Shown: piece after piece, positions 42,622 through 51,732 of the stretch
How the letters are laid out: every line of letters starts with the position of its first letter
Numbering within the stretch: position 1 is the first letter of the stretch
NCBI RefSeq assembly: GCF_001894785.1
Contig: NZ_BCWW01000010.1
Coordinates: 1-64,000, forward strand
DNA from: Rhodococcoides fascians NBRC 12155 = LMG 3623
GTDB lineage: Bacteria > Actinomycetota > Actinomycetes > Mycobacteriales > Mycobacteriaceae
Direction of reading: 5' to 3'
Length of the DNA: 64,000 nt
The notes under the pieces: model-generated
Database searches by the model: none
What the model saw: only the letters and a program-made list of their open reading frames with translations
Told to the model about the DNA's origin: nothing
Position numbers and translations under genes: made by a program

Positions 42622-44163
42622 ATGGCGATCAACATTCCCGACAATGCGTCACTGACACACATCTCGGACCGTTACGGTTTTCGCATCGCACCCGACGACA
42701 TGGCCATATACCAGGCCGGTACAGCGGCGCTGCTGCAGTCATGGAACAGAGTGGAGGAACTGTACGAACAGTCCAAGGCCGATTCTCCTGTGCGTCAGTG
42801 GGTCTCGCCGGACACCACCGAAAACAAGTACAACGCATGGTACGTGACCACCGACATTCAGGAGGTCACCGAGGGCCCACTCGCCGGCCGGCGTGTTGCA
42901 ATCAAGGACAACACGGCAGTCGCGGGAGTTCCGATGATGAACGGCTCGCGTGTGTTGGAAGGTTTCGTGCCGGCAACGGACGCAACGGTCGTTCGTCGAC
43001 TTCTCGACGCAGGAGCGGTCATCGCCGGAAAATCGACATGCGAGGACTTGTGTTTCTCCGGAGGGTCACACACCAGTAAGCCGCATGCAGTCCTCAACCC
43101 TTGGGACCAGACCCGTTCTGCAGGTGGCTCTTCGAGCGGCAGCGCGGTGTTGGTGGCCACTGGCGAGGTCGACATGGCGGTCGGCGGCGATCAGGGCGGA
43201 TCGATCCGCATGCCCGCGGCATGGTGCGGGGTCGTCGGGCACAAGCCGACATTCGGTCTCGTACCCTATACCGGAGCCTTCCCGATCGAGCAGTCGATCG
43301 ATCACCTGGGACCGATCGCTAGGACAGTGTCCGATGCTGCGTTGATGCTCACCGTGATGTCGGGTGCCGACGGTCTGGATCCACGGCAGCTCAAGGCTGT
43401 GGAGAACATCGATTATGTTTCCGCTTTGAGCGAGTCGGCGTCCGGTCTTCGGGTGGGAGTCCTCTCCGAGGGCTTCGGCCGGGATGAATCCGATTCGGAG
43501 TCCGACACCGTCGTTCGGCAGGCGATCGAGGAACTCGTGAAAGCGGGCCTACAGGCCGAGACAGTCTCCATCCCCTGGCACAACGACGCGTTTCCTCTCT
43601 GGGACGTCATCGCGACCGAGGGTGCCACATGGCAGATGATCGAAGGCAACGGATACGGCATGAACTGGAAGGGCGCGTACGACCCCGAACTCATCGCGCA
43701 CTACGGGGCCAAGTCCAGGAGCGACGGGTCCCTGTTTCCGGAGACCGTCAAGATCACCGCTCTCGCCGGTCGTCATGCCCTCGACACGGAGTTCGGGCGA
43801 CACTATGCGATGGCCCGCAATCTGGAAGAGCAGCTCACGGCGGCGTACGACGAGGCTCTGAGCCGCTTCGACGTCCTGGTCATGCCGACGATGCCGATGC
43901 TGCCCACCCCTCTCCCATCCGCCGACGCACCCGTCGACGAAGTGCTGAGCAGGGCTTTCGGATACATCGGAAACTGTTGTCCGTTCGACATCACCGGGCA
44001 CCCCGCGTGCACTGTTCCCGCCGGAACGTTCGAGGGAATTCCGGTCGGCCTGATGATCGTGGGCCGTCGCTTCGACGACGCCACCGTGCTGCGCGTCGCG
44101 CACACCTTCGAAAAGGCAGTGGGCGGTTTCCCCTCGCCCGGCTTGATGAGGAGCATGGCATGA
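42622..44163 (+). CDS. Amidase (amidase-signature family)
   Basis: A 513-residue amidase-signature enzyme of the nitrile hydratase-linked type. The Ser-cisSer-Lys triad can be placed as Lys95 (VAIKDNT), Ser170 (AGGSSSGSA) and Ser194 (GGDQGGSIRMPAAWCG), close to the positions in the known rhodococcal amidases. It hydrolyses the amide made by nitrile hydratase to the acid and ammonia. ATG at 42622 follows GAGGAGG. It is the first gene of a seven-overlap operon; its stop overlaps the start of the nitrile hydratase beta gene (ATGA). Confidence 0.93.
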   Translation: MAINIPDNASLTHISDRYGFRIAPDDMAIYQAGTAALLQSWNRVEELYEQSKADSPVRQWVSPDTTENKYNAWYVTTDIQEVTEGPLAGRRVAIKDNTAVAGVPMMNGSRVLEGFVPATDATVVRRLLDAGAVIAGKSTCEDLCFSGGSHTSKPHAVLNPWDQTRSAGGSSSGSAVLVATGEVDMAVGGDQGGSIRMPAAWCGVVGHKPTFGLVPYTGAFPIEQSIDHLGPIARTVSDAALMLTVMSGADGLDPRQLKAVENIDYVSALSESASGLRVGVLSEGFGRDESDSESDTVVRQAIEELVKAGLQAETVSIPWHNDAFPLWDVIATEGATWQMIEGNGYGMNWKGAYDPELIAHYGAKSRSDGSLFPETVKITALAGRHALDTEFGRHYAMARNLEEQLTAAYDEALSRFDVLVMPTMPMLPTPLPSADAPVDEVLSRAFGYIGNCCPFDITGHPACTVPAGTFEGIPVGLMIVGRRFDDATVLRVAHTFEKAVGGFPSPGLMRSMA

Positions 44164-44858
44164 ACGTTTCGTTCGATCTAGGCGGTGCCGACGGCTTCGG
44201 ACCGATCGAACCGCCCGCAGAAGAGCCGGTCTTCCATGAAGACTGGGAAAAAGTGGTCATGACCATGTACCCGATCCTGTACCGCGCCGGATGGTACGGC
44301 CTCGATTCGTTCCGACACGGAGTCGAATTGATGGATCCGGACATGTACTTCGCGACCCCGTACTACGAGCACTGGCTGCATTCGATGGAACACCATGGAC
44401 AGCGCGTCGGCGAACTGGACATCGAAGAACTCGATCGTCGCACTACCTTCTACCTCGAGAACCCGGACGCACCGTTGCCCGACCACGAGCAGGACGACGA
44501 GATGGTTGCCTTCATCGTCGCCTCTCGTGGGGGCTTCTCTCCGAAACGCCCCTCCGACAACCCGATCCGCTTCGCAGTCGGCGACACGGTTCGGCTCGCC
44601 GTCGATGCGCCCCGAGGCCCCGGCCACACCAGACTCGCACGCTACGTGCGCGGCAAGGTGGGGACCGTCATTGCGCACCGGGGCGCACACATCTATCCCG
44701 ATTCCGCCGGCAACAACCTCGACGAGGACCCTCAGCACGTCTACACGGTGAAGTTCGACTCGGTCGAACTGTGGGGAACGGGCGCTGAGGCCAACACCAC
44801 CATGACCATCGATGTCTGGGATCCCTACATCGAACACACTGCAGGAGGGAAGTCATGA
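44160..44858 (+). CDS. nthB: Nitrile hydratase beta subunit
   Basis: A 232-residue nitrile hydratase beta chain. It begins with the family pattern [14 protein letters not shown] and continues with [28 protein letters not shown] and [17 protein letters not shown]. The C-terminal SH3-like part has [33 protein letters not shown] and the closing [23 protein letters not shown]. It forms the heterotetramer with the alpha chain. Gene order beta-alpha is the one seen in cobalt-type enzymes. Overlaps both neighbours by 4 bp. Confidence 0.95.
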   Translation: MNVSFDLGGADGFGPIEPPAEEPVFHEDWEKVVMTMYPILYRAGWYGLDSFRHGVELMDPDMYFATPYYEHWLHSMEHHGQRVGELDIEELDRRTTFYLENPDAPLPDHEQDDEMVAFIVASRGGFSPKRPSDNPIRFAVGDTVRLAVDAPRGPGHTRLARYVRGKVGTVIAHRGAHIYPDSAGNNLDEDPQHVYTVKFDSVELWGTGAEANTTMTIDVWDPYIEHTAGGKS

Positions 44859-45454
44859 CTGCGATACCCCGCACCCCCGCCGAGATTGCTGCCCGGGTCA
44901 AAGCGCTGGAATCGATGTTGATCGAGAAGGGTCTGTTGACAACCCAGATGGTCGACCGCATGGTCGAGTTCTACGAGAGCGATGTCGGCCCTCAATTGGG
45001 TGCGAAGGTGATCGCCAAAGCATGGTCGGATCCGGAGTTCAAGGCGCGGCTCGTCGAGGATGCCTCCGAAGCCTGTAAGGAGCTGGGAATCGGCGGCACG
45101 CAGGGTGAGCACATGGTTGCGCTCGAGGACACGGCAGAGGTTCACCACGCCGTGGTGTGCACACTGTGCTCCTGCTATCCGTGGCCGATCTTGGGGCTTC
45201 CACCGAACTGGTACAAGGACCCCCAGTACCGAGCACGTATGGTCCGTGAGCCTCGCAAAGTCTTGTCCGAAGACTTCGGGTACACCGTTCCGGAGACCAC
45301 CGAAATTCGAGTCTGGGACTCGAGCTCCGAAATCCGTTACTGGGTCTTGCCTCCGCGGCCTGCAGGTACCGACGGTTGGTCCCAGGAGCAACTAGCCGAA
45401 CTGGTCACCCGGGACTCGATGATCGGTGTAGCCCCGATCAGAGCCACGTCATGA
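44855..45454 (+). CDS. nthA: Nitrile hydratase alpha subunit, cobalt type
   Basis: A 199-residue nitrile hydratase alpha chain. The metal centre is CTLCSC (Cys102, Cys105, Ser106, Cys107), and threonine at the second position marks the non-corrin cobalt type rather than the iron type (CSLCSC). The enzyme hydrates nitriles to amides in the cytoplasm after oxidation of two cysteines to sulfinic/sulfenic acids. Overlaps beta before it and the activator gene after it, each by 4 bp. A cobalt importer is encoded in the same operon, which supports the metal assignment. Confidence 0.96.
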   Translation: MTAIPRTPAEIAARVKALESMLIEKGLLTTQMVDRMVEFYESDVGPQLGAKVIAKAWSDPEFKARLVEDASEACKELGIGGTQGEHMVALEDTAEVHHAVVCTLCSCYPWPILGLPPNWYKDPQYRARMVREPRKVLSEDFGYTVPETTEIRVWDSSSEIRYWVLPPRPAGTDGWSQEQLAELVTRDSMIGVAPIRATS

Positions 45455-45876
45455 ACACCTCACAAGACGACACCACGCTCGATGCTCATCGAGCCGAAAT
45501 CGACGCCCTGGTGCGCGGCCTTCCAGAACCACGCCACGGTGATCAAGCCTTCGACGAGCCCTGGCAGATCAGGGCGTTCGCGCTCGCGGTGGGCGCGTAC
45601 GAAGCGGGCGAGTTCGAGTGGCCGACCTTTCAACGTGCACTGATCGAGTCGATCGAAGACTGGGAGACACACGGCGGCACACCGTCGGACTGGTCCTACT
45701 ACGAGCACTGGGTCAAAGCCCTCGAGACTGTGCTCGGTTCTGCGGGAAAGCTGGACCGAGCCGCGCTCGAGACAAAGACTCGTGAGGTTCTGGCCACTCC
45801 CGCAGACCGAGGACATCACCAACCGCGTTTCGATCCGATCGCGATCGACCCTGGAACGCGTTCGTCCACACACTGA
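45451..45876 (+). CDS. Nitrile hydratase activator / cobalt-swapping chaperone
   Basis: A 141-residue protein of the nitrile hydratase accessory family (P14K/NhlE type), which resembles the beta-chain N-terminal half. Visible landmarks are [35 protein letters not shown] and [14 protein letters not shown]. These proteins form a complex with the alpha chain and exchange it to insert cobalt and drive cysteine oxidation. ATG at 45451 overlaps the alpha stop codon by 4 bp. Confidence 0.93.
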   Translation: MNTSQDDTTLDAHRAEIDALVRGLPEPRHGDQAFDEPWQIRAFALAVGAYEAGEFEWPTFQRALIESIEDWETHGGTPSDWSYYEHWVKALETVLGSAGKLDRAALETKTREVLATPADRGHHQPRFDPIAIDPGTRSSTH

Positions 45877-45939
45877 GTTCCCCGGTTCACGGTGCGGGCG
45901 TGCCGAAACCACTCTCACACTGTCGAATCCAGGAGAAGC

Positions 45940-46653
45940 ATGCACATCGCTGAAGGATTTCTGCCACCGGTCCAAGCTGCGGCGTGGACAGCTGCAGCGG
46001 CCCCGTTCGTTGCTCATGGGGCATATTGCGTTGTCCGCCAGATGCGGGAACATCCTGAAACCAAGCTGCTTCTCGGGGCGGCCGGCGCGTTCACGTTTGT
46101 CTTGTCCGCGATCAAACTGCCGTCTGTAACGGGCAGTTCGAGTCATCCGACGGGTACAGGCCTGGGTGCCGTCCTGTTCAGACCGCCCGTCATGGCGTTC
46201 CTCGGCGTCGTGGTCCTTCTGTTCCAGGCTCTGCTCCTCGCTCATGGGGGAATAACGACCCTAGGGGCAAATACCTTCTCGATGGCCATTGTTGGTCCAT
46301 GGGTCGGGTATTTCGGATACCGCAGCGTCGTGAAACTGTCCAGGAACGTCTCCGCTGCGATCTTCATGGCGATGTTCCTGGCCGACATCTCCACGTACTG
46401 CGTGACTTCCGGGCAGTTGGCTCTTGCCTTTCCTGACCCCGCATCGGGTTTCGCCGGTGCGTTCGGCAAATTTCTCGGTGTGTTTGCTCTGACCCAGATC
46501 CCACTCGCCGTTGCCGAGGGTCTTCTCGGCGTGTTGGTCTTTCGGGTCCTTCGAAGCGTAGCTGCGCCGGAACTGCGACGCCTGAAGGTTCTCCCGTCAG
46601 AGAAAACTGACCTCAGGGGCAAACCGTCTACCGATCAAGGAGTCGTGCGATGA
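45940..46653 (+). CDS. cbiM: Cobalt ECF transporter S component CbiM
   Basis: A 237-residue membrane protein with the CbiM N-terminus MHIAEGFLP, whose terminal amine and His2 bind Co(II). Six or seven helices follow, with KLPSVTGSSSHPTGTGLGAVLF, GGITTLGANTFSMAIVGP and the conserved FLADISTYCVTSGQLALAFP. It provides substrate specificity of the energy-coupling-factor cobalt importer. ATG at 45940 follows AGGAGAAG. It comes 63 bp after the activator gene and overlaps cbiN by 4 bp. Confidence 0.95.
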   Translation: MHIAEGFLPPVQAAAWTAAAAPFVAHGAYCVVRQMREHPETKLLLGAAGAFTFVLSAIKLPSVTGSSSHPTGTGLGAVLFRPPVMAFLGVVVLLFQALLLAHGGITTLGANTFSMAIVGPWVGYFGYRSVVKLSRNVSAAIFMAMFLADISTYCVTSGQLALAFPDPASGFAGAFGKFLGVFALTQIPLAVAEGLLGVLVFRVLRSVAAPELRRLKVLPSEKTDLRGKPSTDQGVVR

Positions 46654-47009
46654 AACGGAACATCGTCGTCAATCTCCTCATTGCCGTAGCCATCGTGCTC
46701 ATCGTGGTCTCGGCACTGGTTATCGATTCGCAACGGTCGGGCAATCACGAGCGGTTCGTGGGCTCCGACTCAGCCGCAACCGAACTCGTCGAGCAGGAGA
46801 ACCCGGACTACAAGCCCTGGTTTTCGTCGATCTTCGCTCCCTCATCAGGTGAGGTCGAGTCCGGACTGTTTGCAATGCAGGCGGCGCTCGGGGGTGTGAT
46901 TCTCGGCTATTGCGTTGGTGCACTGCGGCATCGGCGGCGCGAGGAAGCTGAGGTGCCACGCACATCGAGTGTCGGCACGTCCGTCGACTTCCCTCACCTC
47001 GAGAACTGA
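46650..47009 (+). CDS. cbiN: Cobalt transporter accessory subunit CbiN
   Basis: A 119-residue protein with two membrane helices (VVNLLIAVAIVLIVVSALVI and FAMQAALGGVILGYCVGAL) around an extracytoplasmic loop containing DSAATELVEQENPDYKPWF, the typical CbiN pattern. It supports metal loading of CbiM. The start overlaps the cbiM stop (ATGA), and the C-terminal tail is longer and more basic than usual. Confidence 0.92.
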   Translation: MKRNIVVNLLIAVAIVLIVVSALVIDSQRSGNHERFVGSDSAATELVEQENPDYKPWFSSIFAPSSGEVESGLFAMQAALGGVILGYCVGALRHRRREEAEVPRTSSVGTSVDFPHLEN

Positions 47010-47013
47010 CTCG

Positions 47014-47769
47014 ATGCAAGGTCTCGCGATCGACAACGCCGCGTGGTCCAGCCCGTGGCGAGACAAAGGCCTGGGCGGCAAAGCTCTTGCGAGCTTCGGG
47101 CTGTTGACACTGGCACTAGCGCTTCCGGTCTGGCCGACGTCGTTGACAATCGCCGTCATCACCACCTGGCTGATCCTAGGTCCCGCCAGAACCGATCTCC
47201 GTGTATTCCGTCGTGCCTTTACAACACCGCTCGGCTTCATTGTCCTGAGCTCGATGACTGTGGCGGTGTCCATACAAATTGATCCATCGTGGTCGATCAC
47301 CGTCACTGCTGACACGCTCATGCGCGCCCTCGCCCTTGCAGTTCGAGCGACTGCCGGAACGCTTGCTGTCCTTCTTTTGTCGCTCACAACCCCGATGACC
47401 GATATCCTCGCCGGACTGCGTCGCCTCGGGGTGCCAGCCGGATGTGTCGAGGTTGCGGCGTTGATCTACCGCATGCTGTTCATACTGCTGGAAACCACGC
47501 GAACGGTTCGACACAGCCAAATTGCTCGACTGGGGAACGCTACGGTGGCGCAGACCCTACGGTCCAGTGGTGATTTGATGTCCTGCATCTTGATTCGCTC
47601 GTGGGACCAGGCTCGCCGTCTGGAGATAGGTCTGGCCGGACGTGGCTACACCAACGAACTGACCACTGTCGACGACCTGCCGAGTACTCGGAAGTCCGAC
47701 GCCTTCATGGTCGTCGGGTTGCTGATCGCTGTCACAGCCTCGACCGTCGTCATCAGGAACGCGTCATGA
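47014..47769 (+). CDS. cbiQ: ECF transporter transmembrane component CbiQ
   Basis: A 251-residue energy-coupling T component. It has several N-terminal helices and the cytoplasmic coupling region with RHSQIARLGNAT and SWDQARRLEIGLAGRGY, where the A-R-G pair of coupling motifs is seen. It links CbiM to the CbiO ATPase. Starts 4 bp after cbiN; its stop overlaps the cbiO start (ATGA). Confidence 0.92.
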   Translation: MQGLAIDNAAWSSPWRDKGLGGKALASFGLLTLALALPVWPTSLTIAVITTWLILGPARTDLRVFRRAFTTPLGFIVLSSMTVAVSIQIDPSWSITVTADTLMRALALAVRATAGTLAVLLLSLTTPMTDILAGLRRLGVPAGCVEVAALIYRMLFILLETTRTVRHSQIARLGNATVAQTLRSSGDLMSCILIRSWDQARRLEIGLAGRGYTNELTTVDDLPSTRKSDAFMVVGLLIAVTASTVVIRNAS

Positions 47770-48707
47770 GTCATCGAGTTCTGCAGTGTGTCGAACTGTC
47801 TGCGAGCTATACAGCCGACCTCCCGGTTCTGCGATCTGCGACGCTGCGCATCGCGCCGGCCAAGCGGCTCGCCTTGTTGGGTGCCAACGGATCCGGCAAG
47901 TCGACGCTTCTCTCGTGTCTGGCCGGGAGCACTCAACCGATATCGGGCCAGATCTCGGTCGACGGTGAAGTGCTCCGCTACACTCGCAGGGGCCTCCGAT
48001 CCCATCGCCAGGCGGTTCAACTGGTCCTGCAGGACCCCAACGATCAGCTGTTCTCAGCCGATGTGACGCAGGATGTTTCATTCGGTCCGGCGAATCTCGG
48101 ACTCACTATCACCGAAGTCAAAGAGCGAGTCGCTGAGGCTCTCGATCTTCTCGGACTTCAACATTTGCACCGGGTGCCCACTCATCACCTGTCCTTCGGT
48201 GAGAAGAAGCGCGTCGCCATTGCGGGTGCCGTAGCAATGAGGCCCTGCGTGCTGTTGCTCGACGAGCCGACTGCGGGACTGGACCCGCAGGGTGTCGAGG
48301 AGATGCTCGAAGCGGTTGCCCGGTTGGAGCAACATGACACCACGATTGTGATTGCGACCCATGACGTCGCGTTCGCCCTCGAATGGGCTGACACCACAGC
48401 GGTGATGCTCGACGGCGCGGTAGTCACGGGTAAACCCACGGACCTGCTGGCCGACGAAGCGTTGTTGAGGGCAGCGCGGCTCAAGCGGCCCTGGTCCCTG
48501 AGGCTGGCCGATGCCCTCGTCGGTGCAGGTCTTCTTTCTGACGGCGCGCGCCCGCGCACCGTCGAAGACGTCACTCGACTACTGCTCGATAGGCCTGTCG
48601 CTGACGGCATTGCGGCAAAGTCGCACCAGGATGGCGGTCCACCAACAGCAGTGTCAGTACCGTTTCCCGCACGTGACAGTGAGCTCAGTCATCACACCTG
48701 CCGGTGA
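47766..48707 (+). CDS. cbiO: Cobalt ECF transporter ATPase CbiO
   Basis: A 313-residue ABC ATPase. Walker A is GANGSGKST, the Q-loop lies in LVLQDPNDQLFSADV, the signature is LSFGEKKRVA, Walker B is CVLLLDEPTAGLD and the H-loop is IATHDVAF. DPNDQLF after the Q-loop is typical of ECF ATPases. The C-terminal extension of about 70 residues is longer than the core. It is the last gene of the nitrile hydratase-cobalt operon. Confidence 0.94.
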   Translation: MSHRVLQCVELSASYTADLPVLRSATLRIAPAKRLALLGANGSGKSTLLSCLAGSTQPISGQISVDGEVLRYTRRGLRSHRQAVQLVLQDPNDQLFSADVTQDVSFGPANLGLTITEVKERVAEALDLLGLQHLHRVPTHHLSFGEKKRVAIAGAVAMRPCVLLLDEPTAGLDPQGVEEMLEAVARLEQHDTTIVIATHDVAFALEWADTTAVMLDGAVVTGKPTDLLADEALLRAARLKRPWSLRLADALVGAGLLSDGARPRTVEDVTRLLLDRPVADGIAAKSHQDGGPPTAVSVPFPARDSELSHHTCR

Positions 48708-49293
48708 GCATCCTGGATATTGAGCTGCCCGGGCCTCGTGAAATGACCGAGAGCTCGCAATCCGGCAGTGCGACAATTGATCCGGGGACCGGACTAACTC
48801 GCAGACCTTGGTTTCGATACCGCCGAATAGATGAGAGTTCGAGCGATCGGTGATCGTGACTGATCGATTGAATAGATCGAGTGCTGCACCTTCGCGTGCA
48901 GCTATGTTGCTACAGACTCTTCGGCTGAGAATCTCGAAAATCGAGCTCGAGCATCGACCATGTCCCAGGTGGCTGACGACCGAAACCAAGACATCGCAGT
49001 TCGAGGACTCTGCGAGGCTAGGACACGTCAGCGGACGGTACGTACGGAAGGACGCACCGTCCGCTGACATGAAGAAGGATGCCTTGCGGCGGTGGCGGCG
49101 GCGGGGGCCCGCACCATGAATCGGCAGCTTGCCTCAGCGTGGCCGTTCGTTGTTGAAAGGCAGGGGATCGACCTATCGGAGAACGGTGAGCTTTGGCAGC
49201 CGGAGAGCTCAGTGCCCTTGGGTCTGTGTCAATGGACTGGGCCGGACCCCGACGTGACGCGGCCGCGAGTGCCTTCCGGCCCGCCGCGCGGGC
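48708..49293. other. Gap between convergent cbiO and nitrilase genes
   Basis: About 590 bp with no credible gene. It contains the strong inverted repeat at 49027-49068 and otherwise only short overlapping frames. Confidence 0.45.
49027..49068. terminator. 13-bp perfect inverted repeat, probable terminator
   Basis: GTCAGCGGACGGT (49027-49039) and ACCGTCCGCTGAC (49056-49068) form a perfect stem with a 16-base loop in the gap between convergent operons. Its symmetry suits termination from either side. Confidence 0.5.
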
Positions 49294-50430
49294 TCAGGAA
49301 GTGTGTTTGAGATGTGACAGATTCTGAACTTCGGACTGGGACAAATGGTGCGACTCGACCTCGTCTTGTGCACTGTGGTGAACGTGTCGAGGGTCGGTTC
49401 GGTCATCGTTGGCCGACCCGTTGGCCGACCCGTTGGCTACCCGGTCGCCGTGTCCTCGAGATTGAAAGATTGTGTGCCGCTGCATGTCGACCGACAGATT
49501 GAAGATATCCGCACGGTTGTAGGTGCCAACGATGTCGTGTGCACGCTTGGCGATGACCTCTTTTTGCAGATCGACTTCCGCATAGAGGATTCCCTCCGGC
49601 TCCCGCAGAGGCCCAGCGACGAACTGGCCGTCCGGACCGATCACCATCGACACCGGAGGAGATGCCGTGAGCGCCTTCTCGATTCTGGAGTCGCCCTGCG
49701 CTACTTCACGAATCGCCACGTCGTCCAACGTCGTGGCAGCGACGATCACGAACACCTTTCCCTCGAAAGCGTGTGCAGCACTGCGAAGTCTGATATTTTC
49801 GGCCAGGTCGTAGTCGAAATTTTCGGTCCGCCCGTCGAATGGCCATGCAGGCGGATAAGTCGCAATATGCAGACGCTCGCTCTGGGCCAATAGCGTGAAA
49901 CGCGCAAGCGTGTTGGTGTTTTCGCCGCAGATGAGTGCGCCGAGGTTCCAGCCGCCGAGTTCGGCGGGCTTGAGATCATGAGCGTCCCCGTGCGACCACG
50001 TCAGACGCTCGTAGTACGTAGCCACAAGCTTGCGGCGGTGGTTGACCAGACGTCCAGTCGCATCGAAGATCAGGTTGGAGTTCCAGAGTTGTCCGAAACT
50101 GTTCGGATTGCGCTCGTTCACCCCCACGGACAACACCACTCCGTGATCACGGGCGATACGACCCAGTCGCTCCGTTTCGGCACCTGGAACGACGATCGAC
50201 TCTGCGACCAGCCGTTCGTGTAGGTCGTGTTGGTCGATAGGAGCCAACACTGCATTCCATACGGGGAAGCCCGCCAGGAACGCTTCGCCGAAGACAACCA
50301 GTTCCGCTCCGCCCTTCGCGGCCTCGCTGACCAAGGATTCGAGCTTATCGAGGCTTGCCTTGAGGTCGAGGAAGACCGGCGAAGCTTGAACAGCCGCGAC
50401 AGATACTTTGGGGAGAGCAGTCATGGACAT
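49294..50430 (-). CDS. Nitrilase
   Basis: A 378-residue nitrilase-superfamily branch 1 enzyme. The catalytic triad is visible as Glu49 (FGEAFLAG), Lys134 (HRRKL) and Cys168 (LICGENTN). It converts a nitrile straight to the acid and ammonia, in parallel with the nitrile hydratase/amidase route next door. ATG at 50430 is chosen with AGGA about ten bases upstream; longer starts add 30 polar residues. The C-terminal tail of about 45 residues is rich in His, Ser and Asn and includes ANGSANGSAN, encoded by a 12-bp tandem repeat (49408-49437). Confidence 0.92.
   Translation of the reverse strand: MSMTALPKVSVAAVQASPVFLDLKASLDKLESLVSEAAKGGAELVVFGEAFLAGFPVWNAVLAPIDQHDLHERLVAESIVVPGAETERLGRIARDHGVVLSVGVNERNPNSFGQLWNSNLIFDATGRLVNHRRKLVATYYERLTWSHGDAHDLKPAELGGWNLGALICGENTNTLARFTLLAQSERLHIATYPPAWPFDGRTENFDYDLAENIRLRSAAHAFEGKVFVIVAATTLDDVAIREVAQGDSRIEKALTASPPVSMVIGPDGQFVAGPLREPEGILYAEVDLQKEVIAKRAHDIVGTYNRADIFNLSVDMQRHTIFQSRGHGDRVANGSANGSANDDRTDPRHVHHSAQDEVESHHLSQSEVQNLSHLKHTS
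49408..49437. repeat. 12-bp tandem repeat inside nitrilase gene
   Basis: GTTGGCCGACCC is repeated at 49408-49419 and 49420-49431, followed by a half copy GTTGGC. On the coding strand it gives the repeated ANGS tail of the nitrilase. In-frame copy-number change would alter only the tail. Confidence 0.75.
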
Positions 50431-50919
50431 CGAAAGTGATCCTGTCTCGTTGTTGCGCTTTCGGAGTGTGTCAACTCGACTCGACGTTTTATCGAGCATA
50501 GATGCGCGCTGTTCACTCACTATAAGTGCTGCTCAAGGTGTGTCAACCGTGGTTGGAGTCAGATTCACTCGAGCACACTGTCGACCGAAATTGACAACAG
50601 TGCGGACCACTGTATCTAGCTACTTCGAGCGATTTTTATCTATTTCGCACCAAGAGTGAGCGATCACTTCGTTGACCGGCTTCAGGCATCGGCCGGCTGC
50701 CGAGTCGACACGATCCACCCTTGCGGAGATCACAGTGACCTACATTCACCATCATGAGGGATACGTTTGCTGACGGCGTCGACGCGCATCGCAACGTAGA
50801 CGATGAACGACCCCGGTTGCCCGGCAATCAGGCCACCGATTCGGCCCACACTGGTTGGATCGCCCGACCTACGCCTCATTCTGCTGGCGGTCGGCCACAG
50901 AACGACAGCGCCTATGGGG
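50431..50919. other. Nitrilase promoter region
   Basis: A 489-bp gap between the nitrilase and TrmB-type genes, both on the minus strand. CACTGT (50576-50581) and ACAGTG (50597-50602) form an inverted repeat that could serve as a regulator site. No gene recognised. Confidence 0.45.
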
Positions 50920-51732
50920 TCATCGAGAATCGCCGCCGGCCGTTCCGTTCTCCGACTGCGGCGACGCCGGTGGCTCTTCGGCGGCTGCCGCCCACATCAC
51001 CTCGAAGAGATTCCGTTGCATCTCGACGTATTCATCGCTTTCGATGACCAGCGCAAAATTCTCCCGCGTCGACGAAATCATCGCTACAGCCTCATCGCCA
51101 ATGATCATTGTCATGGTGAAGATGTACTCCGCCGGCACGTATCGAGCCTTGCGCAGATCTACTTCACTGGTTGGCCACCCCTGCGGGTAGTCCTTTTCCG
51201 GCGATCTCAACACATGTAGCCAGAGCCCGCGCTCGCGGCGAGCAGCGACGTATTCACTCATAGCTTCTTCGCCGGGCACGGCCATCAGGTCTCGCATCGA
51301 CAACACTCCTCGCAACGGAGAAGGCCACTCGAGCGTCTCGAACAGTGCCGTCCTGATGCCGCTCAATCCCTCCAGATGGCGAACGCGAGGCGCAAGTCCA
51401 CCTTTGGCATGCAGGGCCCGTAGCTGCGGAACGAGGGATTCCAGAACACGCTTCTTCTGAGCCCACTCGTCCAAGAGCCGTTGCGGATCCACAGTACGAA
51501 CGACAAGTCGGGGCCGACTACCGACCTGCGAGTCACCGCTGTGGCCGCCACCTTCGATCAATGACAGCAACCCGCGATGGGCCAGGCGCTTGGCGATGTC
51601 GTATGCATTGGTCCGACTGATCTGTGACACCTCTGCAACCTGGGCCACTGTTGGTGTATCCATACTGAGTGCGGCCAAGTAGAAGCGAGCTTCTTTGGGC
51701 TCCAACCCGGCTTCGACCAGCTCCGCCCACAT
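50920..51732 (-). CDS. TrmB-type transcriptional regulator
   Basis: A 270-residue regulator of the TrmB type. The N-terminal winged helix (GLEPKEARFYLAALSMDTPTVAQVAEVSQISRTNAYDIAKRLAHRGLL) occupies about residues 5-75, followed by a linker and a phospholipase-D-like effector domain ending with ENFALVIESDEYVEMQRNLFEVMW. The family is best known from archaea, where it senses sugars. ATG at 51732 follows GGAGG at ideal spacing, and a longer frame to 52011 is rejected. Its place upstream of the nitrilase on the same strand makes it the likely nitrilase regulator. Confidence 0.83.
   Translation of the reverse strand: MWAELVEAGLEPKEARFYLAALSMDTPTVAQVAEVSQISRTNAYDIAKRLAHRGLLSLIEGGGHSGDSQVGSRPRLVVRTVDPQRLLDEWAQKKRVLESLVPQLRALHAKGGLAPRVRHLEGLSGIRTALFETLEWPSPLRGVLSMRDLMAVPGEEAMSEYVAARRERGLWLHVLRSPEKDYPQGWPTSEVDLRKARYVPAEYIFTMTMIIGDEAVAMISSTRENFALVIESDEYVEMQRNLFEVMWAAAAEEPPASPQSENGTAGGDSR

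Noticed and set aside
48654..49070. A 138-codon minus-strand frame after cbiO
   Set aside because: It overlaps the cbiO end and the inverted repeat, and has no recognisable domain.
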